From assembly GCF_000227135.1 (NCBI RefSeq), contig NC_018256.1, forward strand, positions 633,485-697,484: DNA of 64,000 bases, given 5' to 3'. Source of the DNA: Leishmania donovani (taxonomy: Eukaryota; Euglenozoa; Kinetoplastea; Trypanosomatida; Trypanosomatidae). The notes beneath the pieces were generated by a model that saw only the letters and a program-made list of their open reading frames with translations, was not told where the DNA came from and made no database searches. Of the stretch, positions 41,501-51,100 are shown one piece after another; the first letter of the stretch is position 1, and every line of letters starts with the position of its first letter. The translations under genes were made by a program, and so were the position numbers.

Positions 41501-44500
41501 ACCGTGCCCACGGAGTAGCCAGTCTCCACGAAAAGGGCCCGGGCAGGCCGCAGGAGATTTGACTCGAGCCGCTGCGCCACCGCCGACGCCAAGGCACGTC
41601 GGCAGAGGCGCGTGGCTGCCCACAGCTGCGCCACGACGGTGCTTTGCATTTGCCCAGCGGACGCGTACCAGCTGGAAGCTTGCATCGCACCCTGCGCGCG
41701 GCCATGCAGCAGCAGCGTCTGCGCGTATTCAGTTTTCACGACATGACCAGCCGCCCCAGCCCCACGCATGACAGTGATGGCACTGTCGTCCAAATTGGGT
41801 GGTGTCTCCTCAACCCGGTACAGGGAAGCCAGGACGGCAAGTCGGGATCCAGCGTGGTGCCTGCCAGCCTGCGTCGTTGCCTGCTCCCCGCACTCTTGCT
41901 GCTGGATGACCATGAACTTGATGGCTGTTTCAAAGAGGGCTATCGGTGCCTTGTCCTGCAGTATGGCAGCCCACCGCTCCGCGACATCCGCGACGAACAG
42001 TACGTGCTGCTGGCGCTCCACGCTGTGCGGGTCGGCGGCCACCGCAGGGACAGTCGAAAAACGAACATGCTCGCAGAGCGACTCGATCTGCCCGGCTGTG
42101 CCGGCTTCGAGGAGGTCCAGCATGCACCACAGGAGCGGCAACGCGCTGGCATAGGCGGCGTAGGTGGGAAACGACCTCACCACGCACAGCACCAGCTTGC
42201 TCGCCGACTCGCGTACCGACCCAATCGCGAAGCCCACCAGAAAGACGAGCTGCATCAGGTCAGTACGAGTGACCTGGAAGGCGACACCCGGCAGCATGCT
42301 GCGCACCGCTTCGATGTAGTGGTCGCACGCTGTGCTCAGGATGTGGCCTAGCGCTTCCGGTATTGCAGCGCTCGCGACAAACTCACGCACCTCAAAGTGA
42401 CGGTAGAGCGTCAACTGCGCCACTGACCCCGCCGCCGCTCGCAGGATCTCTAGCTCCGCCACGCACTGAAGAAGCATTAACTCCCCCATGCTCAGCCGCT
42501 TCCAGCACTCCTTCCTGCCGCCGCAGAGCCGCTTCAGCGACTTGTACAGTGACGCGTGCACGATACCGCTCCTTGCGGTGACGTCAGCGACCACCATGGG
42601 GCAGTGAAGCGCGCCGGCCAGTGTGTAGCGCAGGAGCACGGCGATGTCCGCCATGGCCTGCTGAACGTCGGACGAGCACATGCGCAGGAGTGGTGCCGCC
42701 GAAGCGGCGATGAGGCGCAGTAGCTTGCACTGCTTCGTCGACAAGATCGGCGCGCGGGCAAGCGCGGCCGCGGCTGCAGCTGGGTTCGCGCTCTCCATAG
42801 GCGCCATGCCCCCAGCCCTCACCGCCATAAGGGCCTCTGCAGTATACTTGTAGTAGGAGAACATCATCCAACATGAGCGAAACAGCGCCCAGCACTCAAG
42901 CTCTACCTGCTCCGCAGGGCCAGCTCCCGAGCCGCCGCTGTCGTCCGCCTGGGCCGCCACGAGCGCGCGCGATAGGCGGCGGTAGTAATAAAACATGTAT
43001 TGATCGCTCGTGCTGGGGTCCTCGAGGGTGAGGTAGCGCGCGTATTGATAGTGCGTGCAGAGCTGCTTTAGTGATCGGACCGGAAACAGAGTGGAGAGGT
43101 GGAGCAGCATCGTTAAGGGCCGAAAGAACGGCGACAGAACCGCCAGCGCTAGCGGCGCCATCACAGCGGACGTCGTCTTGTTCAGGGGCCTCTCCCAGCC
43201 GCATGCCGGGTCCTGGTACAACACCCCTGACGACGGCCACGCCACGGTGAGCATGTTCTGGATGACACCACGCAGGAGCAGCACAACGCTCATGCGCTCC
43301 GCGTTGAAGGCGTGCAGCAGTCGCGCGCGATCCCTCGCGATTACCGCCGCAGACCGCCGAGTCCCCTTGTCTGGTCCCTCCATCGCCGCCTCCGCTTCCT
43401 GCACCAGCGCGAGCGCCATGCTCGACATCCCGCGCAGCCGCTCATGCACCCGAAGCACCAAATTCACAAACGCCTTGACAGCCACAGTCATCACCGGCGT
43501 GAGCAGCTTGTGGCGACTCACGCTCCCCTCCCCGAGGCTCCAGAGATGCTCGCGCAGTGAGTCCACGTAGGTGTCGCACAACAGCTGCCCGTAGCGCGAC
43601 AGTTCCTCGCGCTTGGAGTCACCACGTGCGCTCGTCGTTGTGCAGCTCCGCGCGAGGCCGGCTCTCTCCTCCTGCTCCTCCGCCACGTGGTGGTAGCCTT
43701 CCACAACGACAGTCGGCACCAGGATCGCGGACAGGGCGTCGAAACACAGCGCCAGCTGGCGAGCGCGAAGGTGCGTTGCATGCTTCCGCTCCTCTTCCGG
43801 GTCTGCGGCAGCGGCACCGACGACGGTTCCCTGTGGAGCTGCTGCAGGACTCCCATTGCTGTTGTTGCCGCTGGTGCGCGCTGTGTGGCTGCTGCCCTTA
43901 CGTCCCAGAGACCCGTGCGTGGCCGTCGCCGCTTCCTCAGCGCCACAGCGAGCAGAGAGGCGCACGACGGCGTCCATCACCTCTGAAATGGCAAACGAGC
44001 GAAGATGTTGGTTTGTGGAGCACATGTATTGAATGCACACAGCCGCCACCATGCCACGCAAGATCGCGTCGCTGCTCGCATCCGAGGTGGGCGGCGTCGG
44101 CGGATGCACATCTGGCACGCCCCCGAGAAAGCTTCGGTTGGTGACGGCTGTCGCGTCGTCCGGCACGCTTTGCTGGAGAATTGTGTGGATAAGCTCGTGT
44201 ATGAGCTCCTCGATGCAGCGGTAGAAGTTGTTGGAAAAGTGTGCTCGCCTCTGCGATATAACAAACAGATCGGTGCCGGCAGCGGCAGCGTCGGTGCGCC
44301 GTATCCTCGGCATCGCTGCCGCCGCGCTAATCGGACTGATGGAGCGCGGTGCTGCGGAGGTGGTGGCGCGGCCGCTCGCCGCTTTCATTACAGAGGTGTC
44401 GTCGCGGCTCTTGAACTCCTTTGCCGTCACGACGCTCAGCACGCGCGCCGCCGCCTCTGTGAGTGACGCACGCAGCTGCTTCGCTTCCTCCGTCCTCGGA

Positions 44501-46524
44501 AGCGCGTTCATGATGCTAGTGGGGAGCAGGAGGAGCTTGATGATGTTGCTGCAAATCAAAATGCGCAGTGACTCCTCTTCCGCGGATGGAACATAGGGGG
44601 CCGCCGCCGGCGCATCGCTGTCGCGCCGTGTGTTACCATCCTGTCCGCGAAGGGTGTCTCGCCCACGTTGACTCGCCCCCCGCTGTTCCTCCCGTCCCGG
44701 CGCGAGTTGTGGCACTGCGGGAGGGCAGCCACTTTGGTTTCTGGTCGTGCGCGTTCCCGCTGACATCCCGACGAGCGACTGGTGGTAGGCGGCCGTGGCG
44801 CTCGTAATGATGTAGTAGCACCGCAGCCGCTCCACCTCAGTCCGGAGTAGATGCTGCACCACCATGTCAATGTTGTGCCGAAACAACGTCAGAGGGTGCT
44901 TCTCAGCGGTGGTTACGGCGTCCTCCCAGGACCCGATGGTGTCTTGCAGGGCCTTCCAGACAAGCTCAATAAGCTGATCGCCCTCTGTGAAGTCCGGCAT
45001 CGAGCCGAGGTCGACCACTTTGGATGCGCACTCCTTCGCCATCTCCTGATACTGCCGGATAAGCATCGTCAGAGTGGCGGTCACAACGTGGGCGTGCAGC
45101 TCCTCTCGCTGGAACAAGCCGCGCACGACGTATCTTTCCTGAATAACAGCCGTGATCCAGTTGTTCGTGCGCTCGTAGTCGATGACGCGAGAGCAGCTGA
45201 TGGCCTCAAGCAAGACGGAGAGGACGCGCTTGTACGACAGCTCGCGCCGGTGACTAGATGTGGCGAAGGCATCGGTGAGGTCGTGCAAGTGGTTCACGAG
45301 CTCCGGGCCTAGGTAGAAGAGCTGCTGCGAGTGCGTGAGTGAGATGCCGCGTAACACACCGAGCGCGACAGGATCGTGCACGCATTCGTCGATGTTGCTC
45401 GGGATACAGCGCACGAAGATGGCGTCGAGGGCGCGGTGGCCAAAACCGACAAGGCCATAGTTCTTGTCACGTCCAAAAGACGGCTGCGTCGGCGTTCTGA
45501 CACCGGCACCGCCGCAGCTCCCCATTGGCGCTGCGCCAGACGCTACAGCGCTGCTGCTGTTGCTGCGGCCGCTGCACGGGATGCCCGCTGTCCCCGCGCC
45601 GGTCACGCCAGCCTCGTTCATGCCGCCGTGCCCGTCCTTCTCGTCCCCTTCGACATCCTCATCACAGCGCAACTTCAGTCCACATGCCACGAGCGAAGCG
45701 GTGAAGTCCTCGAGACTGACACCGCCGCCGAAGCGGAGCGAGCGCAGCTTCGAAAGCAGGGTTGTGTAGAGGGCACTGCACTCTGTGAAGAACCCTTTTG
45801 TGCGATCCACGGGGAGCCCGCTGTATCGGCACGACACGGCAAAGGCGAACAAGGACACCATAGCAGCCGCGGTACGCCGCGAGATGAGTGGCTGCGCCGC
45901 CTCAGCGCGCGTGAGAACATCGTTGAGCCGCGAGAGCCGCAGAAGTGTTCGCACTCGTGGATTGCGGAGAATATCAGGGCTGGCACCGAGGTTGCTCATG
46001 CTGACCCCGCCGTTCTGCCTAGTAAAGAGGACGCCGCTGCCACGGGGCCAGGACCCCGCGATAGCCGTTTGCATGGCGGTCGCAGGAGCAGTGACGGCCT
46101 TCGGGGGCAAATACGTTGTCGCGGCAGCGGTGGCCGCCGCGGGCGGGAGAGAGTCAAGCTCCTTCGAGTTGAGCTCCAGCAACCGATCCACCATGCGTAG
46201 GTAACCTGTGTCTACCCCACCACCGCCGTGCATTGCATCACGGTCAGGATCATAACAGACCTCACATTCGCTGGCATCCGAATCGGATAGATCAACCCCT
46301 CCGCCGCCGTCACTGCTGCTGCTACTGATGTCCTCGCCAAAGTTGTGGCGGGGCCACCGCTCCCTGCCATCAGGCACGCACGCCTCGGACGGAGGCCGCG
46401 GCGCACCAGCTGTTGCAGATGAGGTTGCCTCGGCGCACTCATCCGTCAGGAGCTGCGCAAGCACCGATGCCATCACGAGAGTCGGGCTGCTCTTGATCCA
46501 GCCCGGAAACCGGATGTCGTTCAT
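38548..46524 (-). CDS. phosphatidylinositol 4-kinase alpha (type III)
   Basis: A 2658-residue lipid kinase that makes phosphatidylinositol 4-phosphate from phosphatidylinositol, in eukaryotes chiefly at the plasma membrane or ER. The C-terminal 280 residues are a complete PI3/PI4-kinase domain: ACIFKMGDDCRQDQ with the ATP-contacting Lys near residue 2388, the catalytic loop KDRHNGNIM (Asp about 2495) and HIDFGF (Asp about 2513), then an activation-loop region with PGGDINFE. Just upstream (about 2090-2260) lies the helical PIK accessory domain, with FYLPQLLQLL and FAHQLLWSLQT. The large N-terminal part is alpha-solenoid-like, with disordered low-complexity inserts, and fits the scaffold region of PI4K-alpha. 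The open frame continues upstream only to a GTG at 46581, so the ATG at 46524 is used. All key catalytic residues are present, so it should be active. Confidence 0.95.
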   Translation of the reverse strand: MNDIRFPGWIKSSPTLVMASVLAQLLTDECAEATSSATAGAPRPPSEACVPDGRERWPRHNFGEDISSSSSDGGGGVDLSDSDASECEVCYDPDRDAMHGGGGVDTGYLRMVDRLLELNSKELDSLPPAAATAAATTYLPPKAVTAPATAMQTAIAGSWPRGSGVLFTRQNGGVSMSNLGASPDILRNPRVRTLLRLSRLNDVLTRAEAAQPLISRRTAAAMVSLFAFAVSCRYSGLPVDRTKGFFTECSALYTTLLSKLRSLRFGGGVSLEDFTASLVACGLKLRCDEDVEGDEKDGHGGMNEAGVTGAGTAGIPCSGRSNSSSAVASGAAPMGSCGGAGVRTPTQPSFGRDKNYGLVGFGHRALDAIFVRCIPSNIDECVHDPVALGVLRGISLTHSQQLFYLGPELVNHLHDLTDAFATSSHRRELSYKRVLSVLLEAISCSRVIDYERTNNWITAVIQERYVVRGLFQREELHAHVVTATLTMLIRQYQEMAKECASKVVDLGSMPDFTEGDQLIELVWKALQDTIGSWEDAVTTAEKHPLTLFRHNIDMVVQHLLRTEVERLRCYYIITSATAAYHQSLVGMSAGTRTTRNQSGCPPAVPQLAPGREEQRGASQRGRDTLRGQDGNTRRDSDAPAAAPYVPSAEEESLRILICSNIIKLLLLPTSIMNALPRTEEAKQLRASLTEAAARVLSVVTAKEFKSRDDTSVMKAASGRATTSAAPRSISPISAAAAMPRIRRTDAAAAGTDLFVISQRRAHFSNNFYRCIEELIHELIHTILQQSVPDDATAVTNRSFLGGVPDVHPPTPPTSDASSDAILRGMVAAVCIQYMCSTNQHLRSFAISEVMDAVVRLSARCGAEEAATATHGSLGRKGSSHTARTSGNNSNGSPAAAPQGTVVGAAAADPEEERKHATHLRARQLALCFDALSAILVPTVVVEGYHHVAEEQEERAGLARSCTTTSARGDSKREELSRYGQLLCDTYVDSLREHLWSLGEGSVSRHKLLTPVMTVAVKAFVNLVLRVHERLRGMSSMALALVQEAEAAMEGPDKGTRRSAAVIARDRARLLHAFNAERMSVVLLLRGVIQNMLTVAWPSSGVLYQDPACGWERPLNKTTSAVMAPLALAVLSPFFRPLTMLLHLSTLFPVRSLKQLCTHYQYARYLTLEDPSTSDQYMFYYYRRLSRALVAAQADDSGGSGAGPAEQVELECWALFRSCWMMFSYYKYTAEALMAVRAGGMAPMESANPAAAAAALARAPILSTKQCKLLRLIAASAAPLLRMCSSDVQQAMADIAVLLRYTLAGALHCPMVVADVTARSGIVHASLYKSLKRLCGGRKECWKRLSMGELMLLQCVAELEILRAAAGSVAQLTLYRHFEVREFVASAAIPEALGHILSTACDHYIEAVRSMLPGVAFQVTRTDLMQLVFLVGFAIGSVRESASKLVLCVVRSFPTYAAYASALPLLWCMLDLLEAGTAGQIESLCEHVRFSTVPAVAADPHSVERQQHVLFVADVAERWAAILQDKAPIALFETAIKFMVIQQQECGEQATTQAGRHHAGSRLAVLASLYRVEETPPNLDDSAITVMRGAGAAGHVVKTEYAQTLLLHGRAQGAMQASSWYASAGQMQSTVVAQLWAATRLCRRALASAVAQRLESNLLRPARALFVETGYSVGTVLAPRASTVADEDAAAQEMGVTRVPLGAPARAETAASFAAAVALLVTGSGTPIGRRQLLQYLVQGAVQTFRSDVLYEAILCWKWLLSQNREAYLLPMLQELDTAFVWTAANRLGLFDGYCSSKNRQVQTGDVPIPHNTVSARGQRGARVPEEAAVYVADNVDSASPHKLLLSFLADMYVEEGSPLCLSPEVLRQLYLVAAHIMQFAAVLSLRDDMFGETMRCFLVVGSIAQLLREANVRQLRAGLLTLVPFPAIGALRQRWYKALLRWFTKTPPSWYYAKDPVLAREEAKVVSSLSQLIKEEADLLTRTTLGFLDFSSGVQRERDMPHVHHWESLSVVREAVAAVRQATDGGEAGLPKLIVREKLRLQGLLHLLRVLVEHEVLRLSVWRTPRRTLKIPNTTPSVGWGKLIECADHHNPEVVVAMVYRFSSIPAVRLAASQRVVAHPERYSNVAEAVDLYLTEDVLRAGAPRLFLFCSCTIIQALRLLDPRYAAYKTVNSYAIRSLLSQRSEKLIFYLPQLLQLLATDESGSIEAFLVRTSARSTMFAHQLLWSLQTESEGSGALAKKCQQVERRIKAAFTPNEEAFYRSEFAFVDLMTSLSGEIMKFDKPERKAQLRLRLKDDVFHALPKLRHLYLPTDPNYRITDVIPHTAGAMQSAAKCPILVQFTCVPRTAEDALTPDDVDSAAADEHGHGAGNSHSDPVSRPVVKACIFKMGDDCRQDQISLQLIGLIQRILNSVGVPSFLYPYRVITTGQSSGIIECVPRSRSRNEIGKLVESNVAEFFVQTFGHPESAGFRRARENFVRSTAAYSVVSFILNIKDRHNGNIMIDADGNLVHIDFGFLFDTSPGGDINFESSPFKLTTEMVQLIGMDVSGESTLQSKTLARALVDEENYIYFKTLVNRCYLAVRQYAREICVMVELMLRSGLPCFKPKKTIADLAQRLAVDKNEIEAADYMRRLIHESRQNFTTVLYDYYQKVAEGIEM

Positions 46525-46606
46525 TGTGCCGAGACCCGCTGCAGTGAGACTTTCCAGCGCGCAGTTCAGTGAGTAGAACACGCCAACTCAATTTTCCTCC
46601 ACGGTG

Positions 46607-46636
46607 CTGTGTTTTGGATGGAGGGGAGAAGGAAAA
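46607..46636 (-). promoter_or_regulatory. spliced-leader acceptor of the PI4K gene
   Basis: A - strand T/C tract (about 46636-46616) is followed by AACACAG with AG at 46608-46607, about 83 nt before the ATG at 46524. Confidence 0.5.
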
Positions 46637-48125
46637 ATATCGTCGCTTGCGTGTGTGTGTGTGCGTGTGTGAGCTTCCGCGCTCCCGGTAACAGTTCAGA
46701 ACGAAAAGGAGAGGGAGAGGGGAGCAGAAGGCCGCTATCAACCGGGGAGCTTCTACCGCGACGCACAAACACTCAGAGAGAAGAAAAAGGCAAACCTAAG
46801 AGATACACAGAGAGGGAGAGAGACGGGCAAGAGCGGCCGAGGACGAGAGAGGAATGGGCCGCGGGAGGGGCCGTATATGTGTATGTATGTGTCTGAAGAG
46901 GAGGGAGGGAGAGGGAGAGGGGGGATGTAAAAACAAAAGAACACACGCACACACACACACACACACCAAACAAAAGCGTGCGTTGCTCTTTCGTACTGAT
47001 CCAAACAAGACGTCATACACAACGGGGCTTTAATGTGTATGAGAGAGAAACGAGCGCAAGTCGGATTACCATAAAAGGGACGTGGAGGAGAGGGAGAGCG
47101 AGGCAGTGAGGCGTGCCTTTCCTCCTCTCTCGCGTTTTTGTGTTATGCGCTCTTGCGTGGATCGTTTTGTTTCGCGGCTGTGCTTGTGCGTGCGTGTGTG
47201 CTGAACTAATGACAGGGCATTACACGGAGACAGCACAGATGTTCAATCAAAATACAGCGATGGAATGTGGAGGTGGACAGAAGGAGACTCCGCCAGTGGG
47301 CGTGCACGCAACTGAATATGTGTAGCCGCGGGAGAGAGGAGAGAGAAGGGAAAGCTGACGGAGTGCATGCGTGCTCATGTTACGAACACAAGGTAGGGGG
47401 CAGTCGTTTGCATGCCCAATAACCAAAGGATGCGGCGCCACTGACCAAAGTACAAGCAGCAGCAGCCCACCTCTGTCAACCACGCGCCGCAGTGAGCTGA
47501 AAAAAGGTAACAAGAAGTACTCGCGCGCTTGCAAGAGGAAGCCGAGTGAGGAAGAGGGGGAGGGGGAGGGGGAGAACACCACCGTCGTTCCTTCTTCATG
47601 GCCAGCGCCATATACGTCTTATTTTGCTGCCCGTTTCTCTCTGTGTGTGCGTGTCTGTGTGAGTGTCGCCAGTGTCCTCGTCGAGACCGCTTTGCGCGCT
47701 GCCCGTGCTCATTCTTGTGTCTTAGAAGGATTGGGAGGGGCAACCAGTGGGGCTGTCGCTCGTCATTCTCTCGTGTGCTTATGTGTGCGCGTGCGTGCCG
47801 ATGTTCCGTGTTGCACTCCGCACAGAACCGCTCCCCCTCCTCTCTCCACCCCTCACACGCCTATACGCACACACGCAGAGAGAGAGGCGCTGCAAACCTT
47901 CTTCCGACTTCGTGACGCACGTCGCCGCGAGCACGGCTTGAGCAAGGAACACACGACTGATGATATCGGAGTCGGTGTCCAGGCTCCAAGAGAGCTGCGA
48001 CAGCGCTCTCCGGTGATGAGGAGGAGGGGGGAAGAGGAAGGAATGCCCACCTTGCGTCACCCGTTGATCCCCGCACCCTCGCCCACCTGATGCTTATCAC
48101 CACTATGTGCCATCTTGGTTTTTCT
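46637..48125 (-). other. 1.5 kb intergenic region
   Basis: No gene supported. Left part is purine-rich on the + strand with a CA microsatellite (46941-46967) and a GT-rich run near 46650-46672. The right part is the presumed 3'UTR of the dsRBD-like protein gene. Confidence 0.65.
46941..46967. repeat. CA microsatellite
   Basis: About 13 CA units in the intergenic region upstream of the PI4K gene. Confidence 0.85.
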
Positions 48126-51100
48126 TTACGGACTTTGAGGGTCTGACGCACTTAGCGAGCGGTAGCCCGGCTGCATTGTCTCCGCTGCGTGCAGGGCTGT
48201 TTCGAAGAGGTTCTCCAGCGCCATCACGGCGGCGCGGTACAGTGCCTCTGTCTGGGTCGAGGTGGAGGCGCCGTATCCCACCAGCTGTGTGCTGCTCTGT
48301 CGCACAATCAAGCCACGCTGGAGGTAGAGGCGATACTGGAAGCCGTGCGTTGTGTCGTACGAGCTCTGAACGCGGATGCGGTGGTCACGCATCGGGTATG
48401 CCGACTTCATGCAGCGAAGTAGCAGGCGAAATGGCGGCGGCGGCCGGTTGCGTCTGGCTTTGGCTAGCTGAGCCAGCACGTCGCGGCATACCTCGGGCGG
48501 GAGCTGATCGATGACAGGCTCGGAGAGAACTTCGGTCGCCATCGTTGCTGATGCCATGTCGCGCTTGATAATGTACTGCAACACGCGAGGAAAGCTGCGG
48601 CGAGTTGCCAATGTGAGGGCGTCGCGAGCGCACCGGCGCTTGGATGTGGCGACCGCTCTGGCAATCGGCAACATACCGAAGCGCGGGAGGACGACAGTGC
48701 CAAACCAGTAGTTTCCCACCCCAGTCACGATCACGTTCACCGGCGCGGCGGGGTCGTTCATCACATCCTGTAGATCGGCTACCCCGAGAAGGGGTGCGCC
48801 ACCTGCTCGCGCTTGCTCGCCCCCCGAGCTGCTTGCGGCTGGAGTCGCTGCCTCCACCGTGGCATTCGCATTATGCCCAAAGAACGCCCCAAAGAGAGCG
48901 AGGCACAGCTCGCGGTTAGAGCTGGCGCCAGTCACCGGGTAGGTTTCGTACTCCGTCCATAGCGTCTCCGCGTCCGCGCCGGCGAGGTGGCACGAGGCAG
49001 ACTTGAGCGCTGTCACGAGTACCGGAACGGCCTCCGCATCGGCCGGCGTGGTGGCGCGACTAGAGTCGTAGTCAGCGATCAGGACGTTGCCGCGCTCGCC
49101 GAGGACTTGTGCGCTGTACGACAGGTTCAGGGGACGCAGCAGCATCTCCGGCTGCTGGCTGTGCAGAAGGCTCGTGTCTCCATCCGAGTAATGGATGTCG
49201 AGCTCCATGTCATCAAGGTCGTCGCCTGCTATCGGCTGCCCGCTCATCGCATCAGTTCCGTGTGGGTCCTGCTGGCGCGCGCGCGCCTCTAAGGTGATCT
49301 TCACCGGGGCAATCGTTGCATGGTCGCGCTCCATCAGTGAGGTGACATGCCTCAGCATCGACCCGTCAAAACTGCTCTTAGGGTCGTAGAGTCTTGTGCG
49401 GCGTACGTTGATGTCCATCTCCGGGTCATCGCTATCGCTGCGGTTCAGGGATTGATACACCTTCAACTCTTTCGGAAAGTACTGCTTCGCCAGTCGGAAG
49501 AACAAGGACTTGCGCGCCTGCCGCACCTGCAAGAAGGCTGGCGAGACGGCCACCACGCGCCGCTCCTCCTCCCCCTCCACCTGGGCCTCCATCTCGGCAA
49601 TCCACTGCGGTAGGCCAAGATCTCCGGACAAGTTGCGAAGTCGGACACGCGGCTGCCTCCACCCCAGGTCCTCCTCGGCGAAGGTCATTATCATGGGTAC
49701 GAAGCCACCCATGTGCGCGATACGTTTCTCTCGAGGCAATGCGCGGTAGCGCTGCCCGCGTGCCCCGTTGTCAGCGGAGAGATCCACGTCGGGGTGCTTC
49801 TCTAGAACAGCGGCGTATTGGCGAGGGAAGTTGTCCCGGATGGCGGCGAGACACGCATTTCGCCACGCCTCTCCTTTCATCTTAGAGCGGCGCTGCGAGA
49901 GAGGGTAGCTCGAATGCCGGCCATTGTTGACGGTCACCGTCGACACCCACTCCTTCGTGGCGAGGTCAAAGTGATAATGGGTGTGGAAGGGGCAGCCAAG
50001 CAGGTGCATAGTAAGCGAGCCCAGAATTGCGTAGCAGTTCCACTTGCCCCGGTGGTGATTCAGGATAGGGAATGTGTCGTGCCGCAACACCTGCAGCTCC
50101 AGCACGCCAGCACTGGGGAAGAGCAGGCCCTCGCCTTGCCCAGCGGCCATGCATGGGAGTGCGGTTAGGCAGTCGCCATACTGGTCCAGCAGGTAGTACA
50201 CAGCCTGAACATAGGTGTCGAACTCCACACGATACCGCCCCTTCCCGGCCGTCTGCCACGCCAGTGCATTGCTTTCGACAAAGAGAGATCCGGTGAAGAC
50301 GATGGGGAGGTCGACAGGGGTGTCGAGCTGGGGGCGGGTGGGAGCCGCACCGCTGTCATTAATTGCAGTGTTGTTGGCTTCTTGCTTCGCCGGCTCGGCG
50401 TCACCGCCGTCGTTGCCCGTGCCGCCCAACTTAATCCAAGCAACCTCCAGGGGCGGCTTGCCTGTTACACGGCAGATGTGATCCACCAGCATGTCGAACT
50501 GCCACCGCAGCCGCCACAGCAAAGGCGCCGGCTCCAACCTCTCAGATAACAAGTGCGTCTCGCTGTCCCACACGCTCTCCGAGCGAATGGCGCTCATCGC
50601 CGCTGTCTGGTATCCGACGTACGGCGAGGCCTGGCGGCGTGCGTTGTACACGGCGGTGTTCCCTCGCGCGTCGGTCAACTGCAACTGGGTACTGTACGTG
50701 GGCGGCTGCGTCAGAGAGGTGAACGAGTTCGCATGCGCCGTCGCCCGTGTCGCGGATGCGCCGTCTTGGGCCTCCTCCTCCACGCTGCTTTCTGCGGTCG
50801 TCGCCTCCGGCTTGCCACCGGCAGTCTCTTCCTTCCAGGTCGCTGTCACTGTCTTTCGGTGTCCCTGTACTAGCGCCGCCACCTCACGCACGCCCTCCTG
50901 AGTCACGCTTGTGGAGTCCATCTCTTCCCTGTACTGTCGCCGAAGTTCTACGACACAGCGGACGAAGGCGTCGTTCGGGCTGCTGCCGCATGCTTCGTAA
51001 GCAAGGCGAGCCTGGGGTGAAGTACTCCACTCCTCCTTGACGTAGCAGCGGCAGCGCCACGGCCTCGCCATCACCTCCGCTGTCGCGGCACCCACCCTCT

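Noticed and set aside
38548..46581. Start of PI4K at 46581
   Set aside because: The codon is GTG; the first ATG in frame is at 46524.
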